Positions 1 to 8,020 of a stretch of 64,000 bases of DNA are shown piece by piece (position 1 is the stretch's first letter; the number at the start of each line of letters is the position of its first letter). The notes beneath the pieces are model-generated. The model made no database searches. It worked only from the letters and a program-made list of their open reading frames with translations, and had not been told where the DNA came from. The position numbers and the translations under genes are program-made. Origin of the DNA: Candidatus Parcubacteria bacterium (GTDB taxonomy: Bacteria > Patescibacteria > ABY1 > BM507 > UBA12075); contig PKTK01000013.1 of the NCBI GenBank assembly GCA_002869165.1, forward strand, positions 59,883 through 123,882, in the 5' to 3' direction.

Positions 1-3
1 ACT

Positions 4-31
4 AAAAAAAGAACCCCATCTGGGGTTATTT
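4..31 (-). terminator. Intrinsic terminator of tRNA-Cys
   Basis: Seen: AACCCC/GGGGTT hairpin at 12-27 followed on the minus strand by a run of T (plus-strand A run at 4-10). It lies directly after the tRNA-Cys 3' end. Confidence 0.85.
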
Positions 32-35
32 TTTG

Positions 36-107
36 AGGTCTGGACCGGATTCGAACCGGTGAATAACGGTTTTGCAAACCGTGGCCTTACCACTTGGCGA
101 CCAGACC
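36..107 (-). tRNA. tRNA-Cys (GCA)
   Basis: Full cloverleaf on the minus strand: acceptor GGTCTGG/CCAGACC, anticodon loop TTGCAAA with anticodon GCA, T-arm with GGTTCGAATCC. The discriminator is U and no CCA is encoded, so the tail must be added after transcription. Confidence 0.95.
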
Positions 108-225
108 AGTATATTTATTTCAAAAATTTTAAATAAAAAATTTTGAAATTTTTAACTAATTTTACTTTATAAATAATATCAGAAAGATTGATAAAAGACA
201 AGGTTTTGATATTTTTCCTAAAATT

Positions 226-253
226 AAAAAGGGGTCAAAATTTGCCCCTTTTT
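226..253 (-). terminator. Bidirectional-type terminator hairpin
   Basis: AAAAAGGGG / CCCCTTTTT palindrome with a 10-nt loop and T-rich flanks on both sides. It is placed to end the 3D-domain gene transcript on the minus strand. Confidence 0.7.
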
Positions 254-283
254 ATTTTAAAATATTTAGCCGTTATTATATTT

Positions 284-354
284 GTCATTCCTGTGAGGGT
301 AGAGATCTCATAGCCTTCTTATTTTACGAGATTCCTGCCTCCACAGAAATGACA
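284..354. repeat. Dispersed GTCATTCC palindromic repeat
   Basis: Imperfect inverted repeat with ends GTCATTCCTGTG and CACAGAAATGAC and an inner inverted pair (gagatctca / gagattcc). Related copies or fragments occur at 8675-8807, 30048-30101, 34051-34080 and 42441-42535. Their ends share the GTCATTCC/GGAATGAC signature, so this is an interspersed palindromic repeat, always intergenic here. Confidence 0.6.
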
Positions 355-392
355 CGAGAATGGATAAAAATTATATTTTTAAGCTTATAATT

Positions 393-938
393 TTATTGAT
401 TCAATATCTCAATAGTAGCGTACTGAACACAAAAATCTATAGCATTTTCATGTGACAACAACCATACATCTACTCTGTCAGTATAACGCTTATTCATTCT
501 ATCTCTTACGACAAACACTCTATCTCCAAAAAGTTCTGGAATACGTACCTGGGTGCCAAATTTTAGAAAATTTGCAGCAATTGTGTATTCAATGCCATGT
601 TCACAAACATTAAAACCATTAGCTGTAATACAAGGGCTGTCGTCAGTTTGGCCTGGCTCTGAATTATATGCGGTCATAACCACATTTTTAGTCCAAGCTA
701 TATCTGATTCCTCTTCTTCGGCTATCATATTTACTGCTGTAATATTAGCTGAAACTTCTGATTTTTGGCTATTACTAGCAAATATTTTTAAATCTGTTTT
801 AATCATCTCTTTCATATTAACACCCTCTTTACTAAAACCAGCGTATGGAAATAATAATAATTCCATAATCATAGCCATCATAACAAATGGAATAACTGGA
901 TTTGTGATAAAACTAGATTTTTGATTTAATGTTAGCAT
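393..938 (-). CDS. 3D-domain (RlpA-like barrel) envelope protein
   Basis: 181 aa. An N-terminal hydrophobic stretch (about residues 13-36) suggests a signal anchor. The C-terminal half (about 88-178) matches the 3D domain of cell-wall-active proteins: TAYNSEPGQTDDSP near the start of the domain, then FGDRVFVVRDRMN and RVDVWL with the conserved aspartates. Family knowledge: 3D domains are double-psi barrels of lytic-transglycosylase type, acting on peptidoglycan outside the membrane. Here the domain stands alone, without LysM or G5 partners. The gene is monocistronic, with a terminator hairpin at 226-253 downstream. The domain call is firm; the catalytic role is inferred. Confidence 0.8.
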   Translation of the reverse strand: MLTLNQKSSFITNPVIPFVMMAMIMELLLFPYAGFSKEGVNMKEMIKTDLKIFASNSQKSEVSANITAVNMIAEEEESDIAWTKNVVMTAYNSEPGQTDDSPCITANGFNVCEHGIEYTIAANFLKFGTQVRIPELFGDRVFVVRDRMNKRYTDRVDVWLLSHENAIDFCVQYATIEILNQ

Positions 939-1076
939 TTTTTTAAATGTTATAATTATACTGTTATCTAATATTAGCTATTTATCTAAAAATTTTTTTG
1001 CCTTATTAAATAACATTAAATAATAACATATTTTTCTATTTTTGTCAATGGTAATACCTTTTAGTCTTTAAAAAAA

Positions 1077-1107
1077 TAATAAACTCCTCACCTTGTGAAG
1101 AGTTTAT
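1077..1107 (-). terminator. Terminator of rpsA
   Basis: Hairpin AAACTC-TCAC / GTGA-GAGTTT at 1081-1105, followed on the minus strand by TTATTATTTTTTT. It lies 25 bp after the rpsA stop codon. Confidence 0.85.
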
Positions 1108-1130
1108 TATTTAATTTAAAATTCTAAGGA

Positions 1131-2303
1131 CTAGTCTTCTTTTTTCTCCGTTTTTGTTTCCTCTTTTTTGGCTTTTTCTGTTTTTTCTGTTTTTTCTTCT
1201 TTTTTATCAGTTTCTTTTCCGTATGAAAGACCTAATCTGTGTTCTTTGGCCTCGATAGACACTATAGTAAATTCATATTTTTCCTTGGCTTTGAATAGAT
1301 CAAATATTTTTTGACCTGGAGCTAAGTTTAGTTGAGATATATGAGCTAAACCGTGAATATCATCATCTAAAGAAACAAATAAACCAAATGGATTTACCTT
1401 AAGCACAGTTACTTCTACTACTTGTCCAACTTTATATTTTTCTTCTACACCTGACCATGGATCTTTGATAAGATTTTTGGCTGACAAGAAAATCTTTGAA
1501 TTATCAAGGTTGATAACCTCAGCTTTGATGGTATCACCAACCTTATATAAATCATTTGGATCATCGATTCTTTGCCAAGCTAATTCAGAAATATGAATAA
1601 GGCCTTCTAAATTTTCGCCAAAGGAAATAAAAATTCCAAAATCAGTAATTGCAGTAATATCACCTTCAACTATTGTTCCTACTTTATATTTTGAAATAAT
1701 ATCTTTTTGCTTTTCGTTCCATGCTTCTTTTTCAGAAAAGATTATTTTGTCTTCTTTTTCATCAAGAGTCATAAGTCTTACGGTAAATTCTTTACCTACA
1801 AAACTTCTAAGTTTTTCTAGAATTCTACCTTTGTCACCACCATTAATCCTAGGATAATTCTCAGGAGCTAGCTGTGAAACTGGTAAAAAGCCTGGAATTT
1901 GACGATATTTTACTAGCAAACCACCTTTATTAGCGTCCACTACTTTAACCTTAATATTGGTTTTATTGTCTCTAGCATCAAATAAACCTTGCCAAGCACG
2001 TTCTTGGCCAGCAAATTTAAATGATAGCTCTAATTCACCGTTTTCATTTTCACCTTCGATTACTGTAGCTTCAACTTCGTCACCTGGTTTTAAATTTGCG
2101 TAATCATCATCTTCTTCATATAATTCTGGGCCTCTAACAACACCTGTTAGAACTCCATCAATATCAAGCTTTACTTCAGCTTTTGAAGCAGTAATAACCT
2201 TACCTTTTACTAATTCGCCAATTTGGGGAACTTGAAAGTCCCAATCATCAAGCATTTTATTAAACTCATCATGAGCTTTTGTTTGTTTTTTTTCTTCTGA
2301 CAT
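1131..2303 (-). CDS. rpsA: Ribosomal protein S1 (four S1 domains)
   Basis: 390 aa with four OB-fold S1 domains at about 25-92, 108-180, 205-275 and 290-360. Domains 3 and 4 carry the classic FGIFISFGENLEGLIHISEL and FGLFVSLDDDIHGLAHISQL signatures. Domain 2 is divergent, as usual in S1. A Lys/Glu-rich disordered tail (about 362-390) ends the protein. It is shorter than the six-domain S1 of E. coli and close to the four-domain form common in Gram-positives and CPR. Role: binds mRNA at the 30S subunit during initiation. Expression is probably controlled by the 250-nt leader upstream (promoter at 2557-2584, predicted pseudoknot and attenuator). Confidence 0.93.
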   Translation of the reverse strand: MSEEKKQTKAHDEFNKMLDDWDFQVPQIGELVKGKVITASKAEVKLDIDGVLTGVVRGPELYEEDDDYANLKPGDEVEATVIEGENENGELELSFKFAGQERAWQGLFDARDNKTNIKVKVVDANKGGLLVKYRQIPGFLPVSQLAPENYPRINGGDKGRILEKLRSFVGKEFTVRLMTLDEKEDKIIFSEKEAWNEKQKDIISKYKVGTIVEGDITAITDFGIFISFGENLEGLIHISELAWQRIDDPNDLYKVGDTIKAEVINLDNSKIFLSAKNLIKDPWSGVEEKYKVGQVVEVTVLKVNPFGLFVSLDDDIHGLAHISQLNLAPGQKIFDLFKAKEKYEFTIVSIEAKEHRLGLSYGKETDKKEEKTEKTEKAKKEETKTEKKED

Positions 2304-2310
2304 ATTATTT

Positions 2311-2413
2311 TATAATTCTCCCTTTTTTAAGGGGAGTACCACGAAGTAGGGAGGGGTTTAGTATATAAAACTCCCCGGCCTTCGGCCACCCCTCTTCAAG
2401 AAGAGGGGAATTA
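2311..2413. repeat. CCCCTC-type palindromic repeat
   Basis: Inverted repeat whose ends read TAATTCTCCC and GAGGGGAATTA, with an internal GGCCTTCGGCC palindrome. It sits between the rpsA attenuator and the rpsA start codon, so it is part of the transcribed leader. A shorter relative lies at 62700-62740. Confidence 0.65.
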
Positions 2414-2446
2414 TCTCTTTCTTACACTGTTTTAAATTTACCCAAT

Positions 2447-2550
2447 AAAAAACAGCTCTTTTAACCTATCCGTCTGTTTTTTCTACGGAATCAGTTCTTT
2501 GGCCGCCTTTATTCACCAAAGAATTATATTATAGGCGCTAAGTTTTTAAT
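2447..2550 (-). promoter_or_regulatory. Predicted structured leader with pseudoknot and attenuator upstream of rpsA
   Basis: Reading the minus strand: CGCCT (2537-2533) pairs with AGGCG (2508-2504), while TTCTTTGG (2523-2516) pairs with CCAAAGAA (2502-2495). The order A-B-A'-B' is an H-type pseudoknot. Next come TCCGT/ACGGA and an overlapping A-run-CAG / CTG-T-run hairpin ending in TTTTTT at about 2446-2455. The last two share sequence, so they look mutually exclusive, as in transcription attenuators. No riboswitch class was recognised. Regulation is inferred from position. Confidence 0.5.
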
Positions 2551-2556
2551 ATACTT

Positions 2557-2584
2557 AGTATACTTGATTTTTAGATTTTGTCAA
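2557..2584 (-). promoter_or_regulatory. rpsA promoter
   Basis: Minus-strand TTGACA (2584-2579), 16-bp spacer, TATACT (2562-2557). Both boxes are near consensus. The start site would be near 2550, giving a leader of about 250 nt. Confidence 0.7.
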
Positions 2585-2631
2585 TAATCTATTACAATTC
2601 TAAAAATATTCTACAAAAACTACAAATTAGG

Positions 2632-2667
2632 AATAAAAAAACCAAACATTTTTATTAATGTTTGGTG
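2632..2667 (-). terminator. Terminator of tRNA-Pro
   Basis: ACCAAACAT / ATGTTTGGT hairpin (2641-2666), followed on the minus strand by TTTTTTATT. Confidence 0.85.
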
Positions 2668-2672
2668 ATTAT

Positions 2673-2749
2673 TGGTCGGGACGATAGGATTTGAACCTAT
2701 GACCTCCGCGTTCCGAACACGGCGCGCTACCAAACTGCGCTACGCCCCG
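2673..2749 (-). tRNA. tRNA-Pro (CGG), CCA encoded
   Basis: Acceptor CGGGGCG/CGTCCCG, D-arm GCGCAGTTTGGTAGCGC, anticodon loop TTCGGAA (CGG), T-arm GGTTCAAATCC. The sequence ACCA follows directly, so the 3' CCA is genomically encoded, unlike tRNA-Cys. Confidence 0.95.
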
Positions 2750-2805
2750 ACTTAAAATAATGATCAATTAATTATTAAAATATATCAATCATTTTCTTTT
2801 GTCAA

Positions 2806-2846
2806 ATAAAATAGGCTGTTTTTCCTTTTTCCTGGAAAAACAGCCT
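2806..2846 (-). terminator. Terminator of the micro-protein pair
   Basis: AGGCTGTTTTTCC / GGAAAAACAGCCT perfect 13-bp stem, then a T-rich tail on the minus strand. It lies just after the stop codon at 2852. Confidence 0.85.
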
Positions 2847-2851
2847 TGAAG

Positions 2852-2962
2852 CTATTCTTTTTCAAGCAAGTGTTGATTTTCGACAAATGCCTTTACAACG
2901 ATAATTGACATTGGAAGGGAAACGATTCCTAGCCAAATTGCGGGGGTAACATTTTCAAACAT
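2852..2962 (-). CDS. 36-aa single-pass membrane micro-protein (downstream of pair)
   Basis: Starts at ATG 2962, preceded by an excellent Shine-Dalgarno AGGAGGTGGAAA. The product is MFENVTPAIWLGIVSLPMSI and then a short charged tail ending HLLEKE. One hydrophobic helix spans about residues 8-26. The start codon overlaps the stop of the upstream micro-protein (ATGTTTGA arrangement), which implies translational coupling. A longer in-frame reading from 3046 runs through the upstream gene in another frame and lacks a ribosome site. No family was recognised. The strong RBS and dedicated terminator make it a real gene candidate. Confidence 0.6.
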   Translation of the reverse strand: MFENVTPAIWLGIVSLPMSIIVVKAFVENQHLLEKE

Positions 2963-3086
2963 TTTCCACCTCCTCAAGTCGCCTGCTTTCTTTTCCGGCT
3001 GCTTTACACAAACCCAGTACCAGTGTAAATACAAAAACTGATACAATCACAACAACACCAACAACAATACTGACAATTATGTTCAT
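2955..3086 (-). CDS. 43-aa single-pass membrane micro-protein (upstream of pair)
   Basis: ATG at 3086 with GGAGAAATAG upstream. The sequence begins MNIIVSIVVGVVVIVSVF, one long hydrophobic helix (about 3-26), followed by a basic/acidic tail (KAAGKESRRLEEVENV). It ends in TGA at 2957-2955, overlapping the start of the next gene by 8 bp. The arrangement (two tiny membrane proteins, coupled, one terminator) resembles small membrane subunit or regulator pairs, but no homologue was recognised. Too short for routine ORF callers. Confidence 0.55.
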   Translation of the reverse strand: MNIIVSIVVGVVVIVSVFVFTLVLGLCKAAGKESRRLEEVENV

Positions 3087-3163
3087 TCTATTTCTCCTTT
3101 TTTAAATTACAATATTTTGATAATTTTAATAATAACATATTATTTAATATTTGTCAACTAAAC

Positions 3164-3198
3164 CAAAAACAGCTCCTTATAAAAAGAGCTGTTTTTTA
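3164..3198 (-). terminator. Terminator of the redox lipoprotein gene
   Basis: AACAGCTC / GAGCTGTT hairpin with T/A runs on both sides (3167-3194), 20 bp after the stop codon at 3218. Confidence 0.8.
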
Positions 3199-3217
3199 TT
3201 TTAAACCTTATATTCAA

Positions 3218-4201
3218 CTAGCTTCCACACTCAGCTGCGGTTGCTGACCCAGAGCCGTCAAATCCAAATCCAGGAGCTGGAGATACAGCTGATAGTTCTG
3301 TATTACATTCACTTGGGGCATTCTCAAAACCAGCACAAATAGTTCTAAGAAGAGTTGAAGAATCTCTGCCGCTTGAAATCTTAGTACCATTTATGACCAA
3401 AGAAGGTGAACCTGATACAGCGTACTTAGCTGCGTCATCCTCATATATTGGAAAAGTAGGATATGAACCACCCTTCCAAGTATTTCTATCATTATACATC
3501 TCTGTAATCTTGTATTCATTGTCGGTTGCAGTCACACATGAATCAAGACTGCTTTTGTTTATACCTACACTAGCCACGCACCGCTCACCATCTGCATCCT
3601 CTAAGAAACAATACAAATATTCTTTAAGCTTTTCTGGTTCGTTCTTTTGAATACAGTATTGGGCAATTTGTTCATCAACTTCCTTTTTATCATGCATAGC
3701 ATAATCACAGAACTTCAGCTCGAAATCAACCTTATCACCCAAAGTATCTAATACTTGTAAAATACCTTTTTCCATTTGAGTACCATATAGACAATGACTC
3801 ATCACAAATAGTTCTACTTTTGGAGTTTTTTGTTTAGAAACATCAGCCAAAGTTGCCTCTTGACTAGCATTTTGCGAACTAGCTGATGCTTCAGCTTCAC
3901 CCTCTACCTCTGCTATATCTAAAGCACTTGGAAAAAATGTTTTGCCATCCAGTGACAAATAACTTTCAGTTACTTGTCCGCCTGGAACATTCACTGATGC
4001 TCGATACAGACTATTTTCTTTTACTACTTCAGAGATAGACACCTCTTGACCTTGTTGCATCAGATATTCATTAATAAAATCTGCTATAATAACTTTAGCT
4101 TCTTCCAAAGTAACCTCCTTAGCTTCGTTTTTATCTCCGACTAAATTACAGCCGCTTAAAAAAACCAAGAAAAATAAGCTTAACACAAATATTTTTTTCA
4201 T
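3218..4201 (-). CDS. Thioredoxin-fold (DsbA-like) lipoprotein
   Basis: 327 aa. Lipobox FLSGC with lipidated Cys18. Residues about 30-100 form a small alpha/beta domain. A Ser/Ala/Gln linker follows, then a thioredoxin-like domain from about 128. The active-site strand is ELFVMSHCLYGTQMEKG, in the position where relatives usually have CPYG or CPYC. The motif is therefore C-L-Y-G, with one catalytic-type Cys and no resolving Cys in the CxxC position. Further cysteines (FCDYAM, QYCIQ, YCFLED, ERCVAS) suggest extra disulfides. Role inferred: extracytoplasmic thiol chemistry or a substrate-binding relative of GILT/DsbA. The gene is monocistronic. Confidence 0.75.
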   Translation of the reverse strand: MKKIFVLSLFFLVFLSGCNLVGDKNEAKEVTLEEAKVIIADFINEYLMQQGQEVSISEVVKENSLYRASVNVPGGQVTESYLSLDGKTFFPSALDIAEVEGEAEASASSQNASQEATLADVSKQKTPKVELFVMSHCLYGTQMEKGILQVLDTLGDKVDFELKFCDYAMHDKKEVDEQIAQYCIQKNEPEKLKEYLYCFLEDADGERCVASVGINKSSLDSCVTATDNEYKITEMYNDRNTWKGGSYPTFPIYEDDAAKYAVSGSPSLVINGTKISSGRDSSTLLRTICAGFENAPSECNTELSAVSPAPGFGFDGSGSATAAECGS

Positions 4202-4286
4202 GAGTTTTGTTATTTGTTATATTATTAATTATACGTCATGGAAAATGATAAAATTTCTTGCTTACTAACTCTATCATTTTTTAATA

Positions 4287-4331
4287 CAAAGCGTCAAACA
4301 AGCACTCTCCTTGTTTAACGCTTTTTTTTTT
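4287..4331 (-). terminator. Terminator hairpin after gyrA
   Basis: AAAGCGT-AAACAAG / CTTGTTT-ACGCTTT stem. The longest T run is on the plus strand (4321-4334). On the minus strand the tail is weaker (GTATTAAAAAATG), so efficiency for gyrA is uncertain. Confidence 0.6.
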
Positions 4332-4358
4332 TTATTTAAATTTTTCTTTAATTCAAGT

Positions 4359-6950
4359 CTAAACCCAAGTTACGCAAGCCACATTATCACCAGGGTTTTT
4401 AAAACGCATCAATTTCACACCTTGAGTATCACGTCCAGCTTGATTAATACTTTTGTAAGGAAGTCTAATAACCTGGCCCTTGGTAGAAATAATAATCATA
4501 TCCTTTTCTTTCATTCCTTCCGAATTTACTACAAAAGCATTGACCAATTTTCCTGTTTTGGCTGTCACTTTTGCTGTTTTAATACCTGAACCACCTCGAC
4601 CCTGTACTTTATAGAGAGCCAAATCGGTTCTTTTGCCAAAGCCTTGTTCCATTACTGTTAAAACCTGATATTTAACATCTTTTTTGTTTTTAGCGACTCC
4701 CATGCCAATAAGCATATCATCAGATTTAAGTCTAATGCCATGAACACCAGCCGCATTTCTACCCATTTCCCTCACATCAGCTTCTTTGAAACGTATAGCC
4801 TGTCCGTTGGCAGTTACAAGCTGGATATCGTCAGAACCTGAAGTGGGTTTACACCAAATAAGTTTATCTTCGGGTTTAATCTTGATAGCAATCAACCCTG
4901 ATCTTCTCACTTTTTCAAATTCTTCAATTCTAACCTTCTTAACTAAGCCTTTTTCGGTTGCAAAGAAAAGAAATTTAGCTGAGCCAAGCTTATCTAACGG
5001 CAATATTGAAGAGACCTGTTCGCCTGGTGACAATTGAAGGAAATTAACAATTGCTTGTCCCTTGGCAGTTCTTGCTGCTGCTGGTATCTCATGAGCTTGA
5101 AGTTGAAACACTCTTCCACGTGTCGTAAAGAAAAGCACATTGGAATGGGTCATAGTGGTAAACATAAGCTCCACCATATCTTCTTCTTTGGTAGTTAAAC
5201 CTATAACACCCTTGCCACCACGCCCTTGTACTTTGAAAGTATCTGGTACGGTACGTTTAATATAACCATCACGAGTCATTAATACCAAAACTTCTTCATT
5301 TGGCACTAAGTCTTCAAGTGAAAAATCCTTCACACCTCTGGCCACAACATTTGTTTTTCTGTCATCACCAAACTTTTCAGTTAATTTTTCTAATTCATCT
5401 TTTACAATTCCCAAAATCTTTTTAGTTGATTTCAAAATAGTTTCCAATTCCTTGATAAGCTTCTTTTTATCTTTAAGTTCGTTTTCAATTTTCAATCTTT
5501 CTAAATTAGCTAGATTTTGTAATCTCATTTCCAAAATAGCAGTTGCCTGAATTTCTGATAACTTAAATTTCTTCATCAAATTCTGTCTAGCTGTTTCTTT
5601 GTCTTTGGAGGTTTTAATTACTTTAATTACCGCATCAATATTGTTTAAAGCAATCATTAAGCCCTCTAAAATATGAGCCCTAGCCAAAGCTTTGTCTAAT
5701 TCATATTGAGTTCTTCTCCTTACCACCACTTGTCTGTGTTTAATGTATTCTTCCAAAACCATTTTGAGTGTCAAAACCTTTGGCTGAATACCATCAATTA
5801 AAGCAAGCATGTTAACATGGAAAGTAACTTGCAATTGTGTTGACTTGTACAAACTATTTAGGATCTTTTTTGGATAAGCATCTTTTTTTAGATCAATTAC
5901 AATCCTCACACCATCTTTATCTGATTCATCACGCAAATCTTTGATGCCGATCAACTTCTTGTTTTTAATCAAATCGGCAATCTTTTCTACCAAGGTTGCT
6001 TTATTTACCTGATAAGGAATTTCAGAAATTACGATTGAAAAGGCACTATTCTTAAGTTCAACAATCTCAGCCTTACCTCGAAGAACGATACCGCCTTTGC
6101 CAGTAGCGTATGCTTGTAAAATATCTTTCTTGTTATAAATTACACCACCCGTTGGAAAATCTGGACCAGTTACATGATTCATTAGATCTTCAACGGTTGC
6201 ATCAGGATTTTCAATTAACAAATTAATGCCAGCAGTTAACTCTCGCAAATTGTGTGGAGGGATATTCGTTGCCATACCAACTGCAATACCCATAGTACCA
6301 TTGAGAAGTAAATTAGGAAGCTTGGCTGGCATTACTTGGGGTTCTTTTTGAGAACCATCAAAGTTTGGTGAAAAATCAACCGTATTCTTTTCGATATCAA
6401 ATAAAAGTTCCTCAGCAATTGCAGTCATCTTGGCCTCAGTATAACGCATAGCAGCAGCACTATCACCATCCATAGAACCAAAGTTACCCTGACCATTAAC
6501 CAAAGTATATCTCATAGAGAAGTCCTGGGCCAAACGAACCATGGACTCATAAACTGCAGAATCTCCATGAGGGTGGTATTTACCAAGCACTTCACCAACT
6601 ACAGTAGCTGATTTTCTAAATTTAGCGCCTGACCTAAGGCCCAATTGCCACATAGCGTACAAAATACGCCTATGAACTGGTTTTAAGCCATCGCGTACAT
6701 CAGGCATAGCACGAGTTACAATTACGCTCATTGCATAATCAAGATAAGACTTCTTCATCTCCTCAGTGATCGCCAATGGTTCAATCAAACCATACAAAGT
6801 TTTTTGCTTACCATTTGTTGTTGTAATATTTCCTCCGTCTGCCACTACTTCTCCCGCTACAGCCTTATCCTCTTTTTTTTCTACTTTCTCTTCTTTTTTT
6901 ACCTTTTTATTTGGGGCAGCCTTCTTTTTTGTTTCTTTTTTCTTTGCCAT
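4359..6950 (-). CDS. gyrA: DNA gyrase subunit A
   Basis: 863 aa. A Lys-rich N-terminal extension (about residues 1-48) precedes the conserved start LAITEEMKKSYLDYAMSVIV. The breakage-reunion domain contains DGLKPVHRRILYAM, GKYHPHGDSAVY and the catalytic tyrosine in AAMRYTEAKM (about residue 171). The C-terminal beta-pinwheel begins near 540. The GyrA box reads QGRGGKG (about 577), with Gly at the usually basic second position, and a second GRGG motif occurs in blade 6. The GyrA box favours gyrase over topoisomerase IV. Role: the DNA-cleaving subunit for negative supercoiling. gyrB is not in the window. Confidence 0.93.
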   Translation of the reverse strand: MAKKKETKKKAAPNKKVKKEEKVEKKEDKAVAGEVVADGGNITTTNGKQKTLYGLIEPLAITEEMKKSYLDYAMSVIVTRAMPDVRDGLKPVHRRILYAMWQLGLRSGAKFRKSATVVGEVLGKYHPHGDSAVYESMVRLAQDFSMRYTLVNGQGNFGSMDGDSAAAMRYTEAKMTAIAEELLFDIEKNTVDFSPNFDGSQKEPQVMPAKLPNLLLNGTMGIAVGMATNIPPHNLRELTAGINLLIENPDATVEDLMNHVTGPDFPTGGVIYNKKDILQAYATGKGGIVLRGKAEIVELKNSAFSIVISEIPYQVNKATLVEKIADLIKNKKLIGIKDLRDESDKDGVRIVIDLKKDAYPKKILNSLYKSTQLQVTFHVNMLALIDGIQPKVLTLKMVLEEYIKHRQVVVRRRTQYELDKALARAHILEGLMIALNNIDAVIKVIKTSKDKETARQNLMKKFKLSEIQATAILEMRLQNLANLERLKIENELKDKKKLIKELETILKSTKKILGIVKDELEKLTEKFGDDRKTNVVARGVKDFSLEDLVPNEEVLVLMTRDGYIKRTVPDTFKVQGRGGKGVIGLTTKEEDMVELMFTTMTHSNVLFFTTRGRVFQLQAHEIPAAARTAKGQAIVNFLQLSPGEQVSSILPLDKLGSAKFLFFATEKGLVKKVRIEEFEKVRRSGLIAIKIKPEDKLIWCKPTSGSDDIQLVTANGQAIRFKEADVREMGRNAAGVHGIRLKSDDMLIGMGVAKNKKDVKYQVLTVMEQGFGKRTDLALYKVQGRGGSGIKTAKVTAKTGKLVNAFVVNSEGMKEKDMIIISTKGQVIRLPYKSINQAGRDTQGVKLMRFKNPGDNVACVTWV

Positions 6951-6968
6951 GTATTTATATTATTTATC

Positions 6969-7841
6969 TTATAAATTATTTTTATTGATTGATTTAATAT
7001 TATTATCTTCATCAAGTTCAAATATCACATACTTATCATCCTCTGAGGCTTCGTTTTCATATTTAGCCGAAGTATAATAAGTTAAAGTTCTAGAGATAAA
7101 TACGCCTCTCCTGTCCTTATTGATCTGATCTGTATCAGGGATATCTAAATTATCAATTATTATTTTTATATCATCTCCAATCTCAATTGCCTCCAGTTTA
7201 TTTGTAAAATCAAGCATTTCATCCTCGCTTAAGTGTTTGAAATATTTAAGCTCTCCAGTTTCCGCTTCCAATTTTTCTTTTAGGGCTTCAATTGTTTCAC
7301 TTGAACTAGTTGCTTGAAGATACTCAAACTTTTCTTCATCACCAATCTCTTCTTCTGAGTCATCAATAGAAAAATTACGAATCTCTTCTAAGTCGTTTTT
7401 TAGACCCTCTATTTCACCGCTCAAATCATCAGTCATTTTCTCCCAAGTTCCCAAAGACCCATCATCTAAATCCTGACTAATTTCATTGATGCTACTTTTC
7501 AAGCTAAAACTCCAAACAACAATAACAACTAGCATCGAAATAAGCACCAAAGTCCACAGAAGTATAATCCTGTTCTTTTCCTCATTTTTTCTCGCTATCA
7601 AAGACTGCTTACTTATCACAAAGTTATCATCTTTCTTAACTTCTTCGATCTTCTCATTAGTAGTAGCTGGCTTTTTTTTGTTGATTACTTGTTTCTTGCT
7701 ATCTTTTTTCAAAACAATATCACTGTTTCGTCTTGTTCTTTTAATCGGTTTCTTTTCTACTTTTAAATCTATCTTAGAAACTCTGGTATTTTTTTTAGCA
7801 GTTGTTTTTTTTGATTTTTTTTCTTCTTTACTCCTTGTCAT
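6969..7841 (-). CDS. Single-pass membrane protein with coiled-coil ectodomain
   Basis: 290 aa, no recognised family. A basic, disordered N-terminus (about 1-85, many Lys/Arg/Thr) is followed by a hydrophobic helix RIILLWTLVLISMLVVIVVW (about 91-110). The acidic, helical external part (about 115-290) includes heptad-like segments around 115-150 and 190-225. Topology by the positive-inside rule: N-terminus in the cytoplasm. It lies 18 bp upstream of gyrA on the same strand, so the two are probably co-transcribed. Function unknown; a role at the nucleoid-membrane interface would be speculation. Confidence 0.65.
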   Translation of the reverse strand: MTRSKEEKKSKKTTAKKNTRVSKIDLKVEKKPIKRTRRNSDIVLKKDSKKQVINKKKPATTNEKIEEVKKDDNFVISKQSLIARKNEEKNRIILLWTLVLISMLVVIVVWSFSLKSSINEISQDLDDGSLGTWEKMTDDLSGEIEGLKNDLEEIRNFSIDDSEEEIGDEEKFEYLQATSSSETIEALKEKLEAETGELKYFKHLSEDEMLDFTNKLEAIEIGDDIKIIIDNLDIPDTDQINKDRRGVFISRTLTYYTSAKYENEASEDDKYVIFELDEDNNIKSINKNNL

Positions 7842-7971
7842 ATTTATTTTAAAAACAAAAAAATAGTCTGATTTTGCAAACCTTTATTACTCAAATCTTA
7901 TCATAATATTAGCCAAAAGTAAAGGCTTTTTTACTTAATTTTTGTGGTATTTTTTGGCTAAATTTAGACAC

Positions 7972-8013
7972 AAAAAAACAAGTAATTTATTTATAAAAAT
8001 ACTTGTTTTTTTA
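7972..8013 (-). terminator. Terminator of the MBL-fold gene
   Basis: ACAAGTA / TACTTGT stem with long A and T runs on either side, directly after the stop codon at 8021. Confidence 0.75.
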
Positions 8014-8020
8014 TTGTTTA

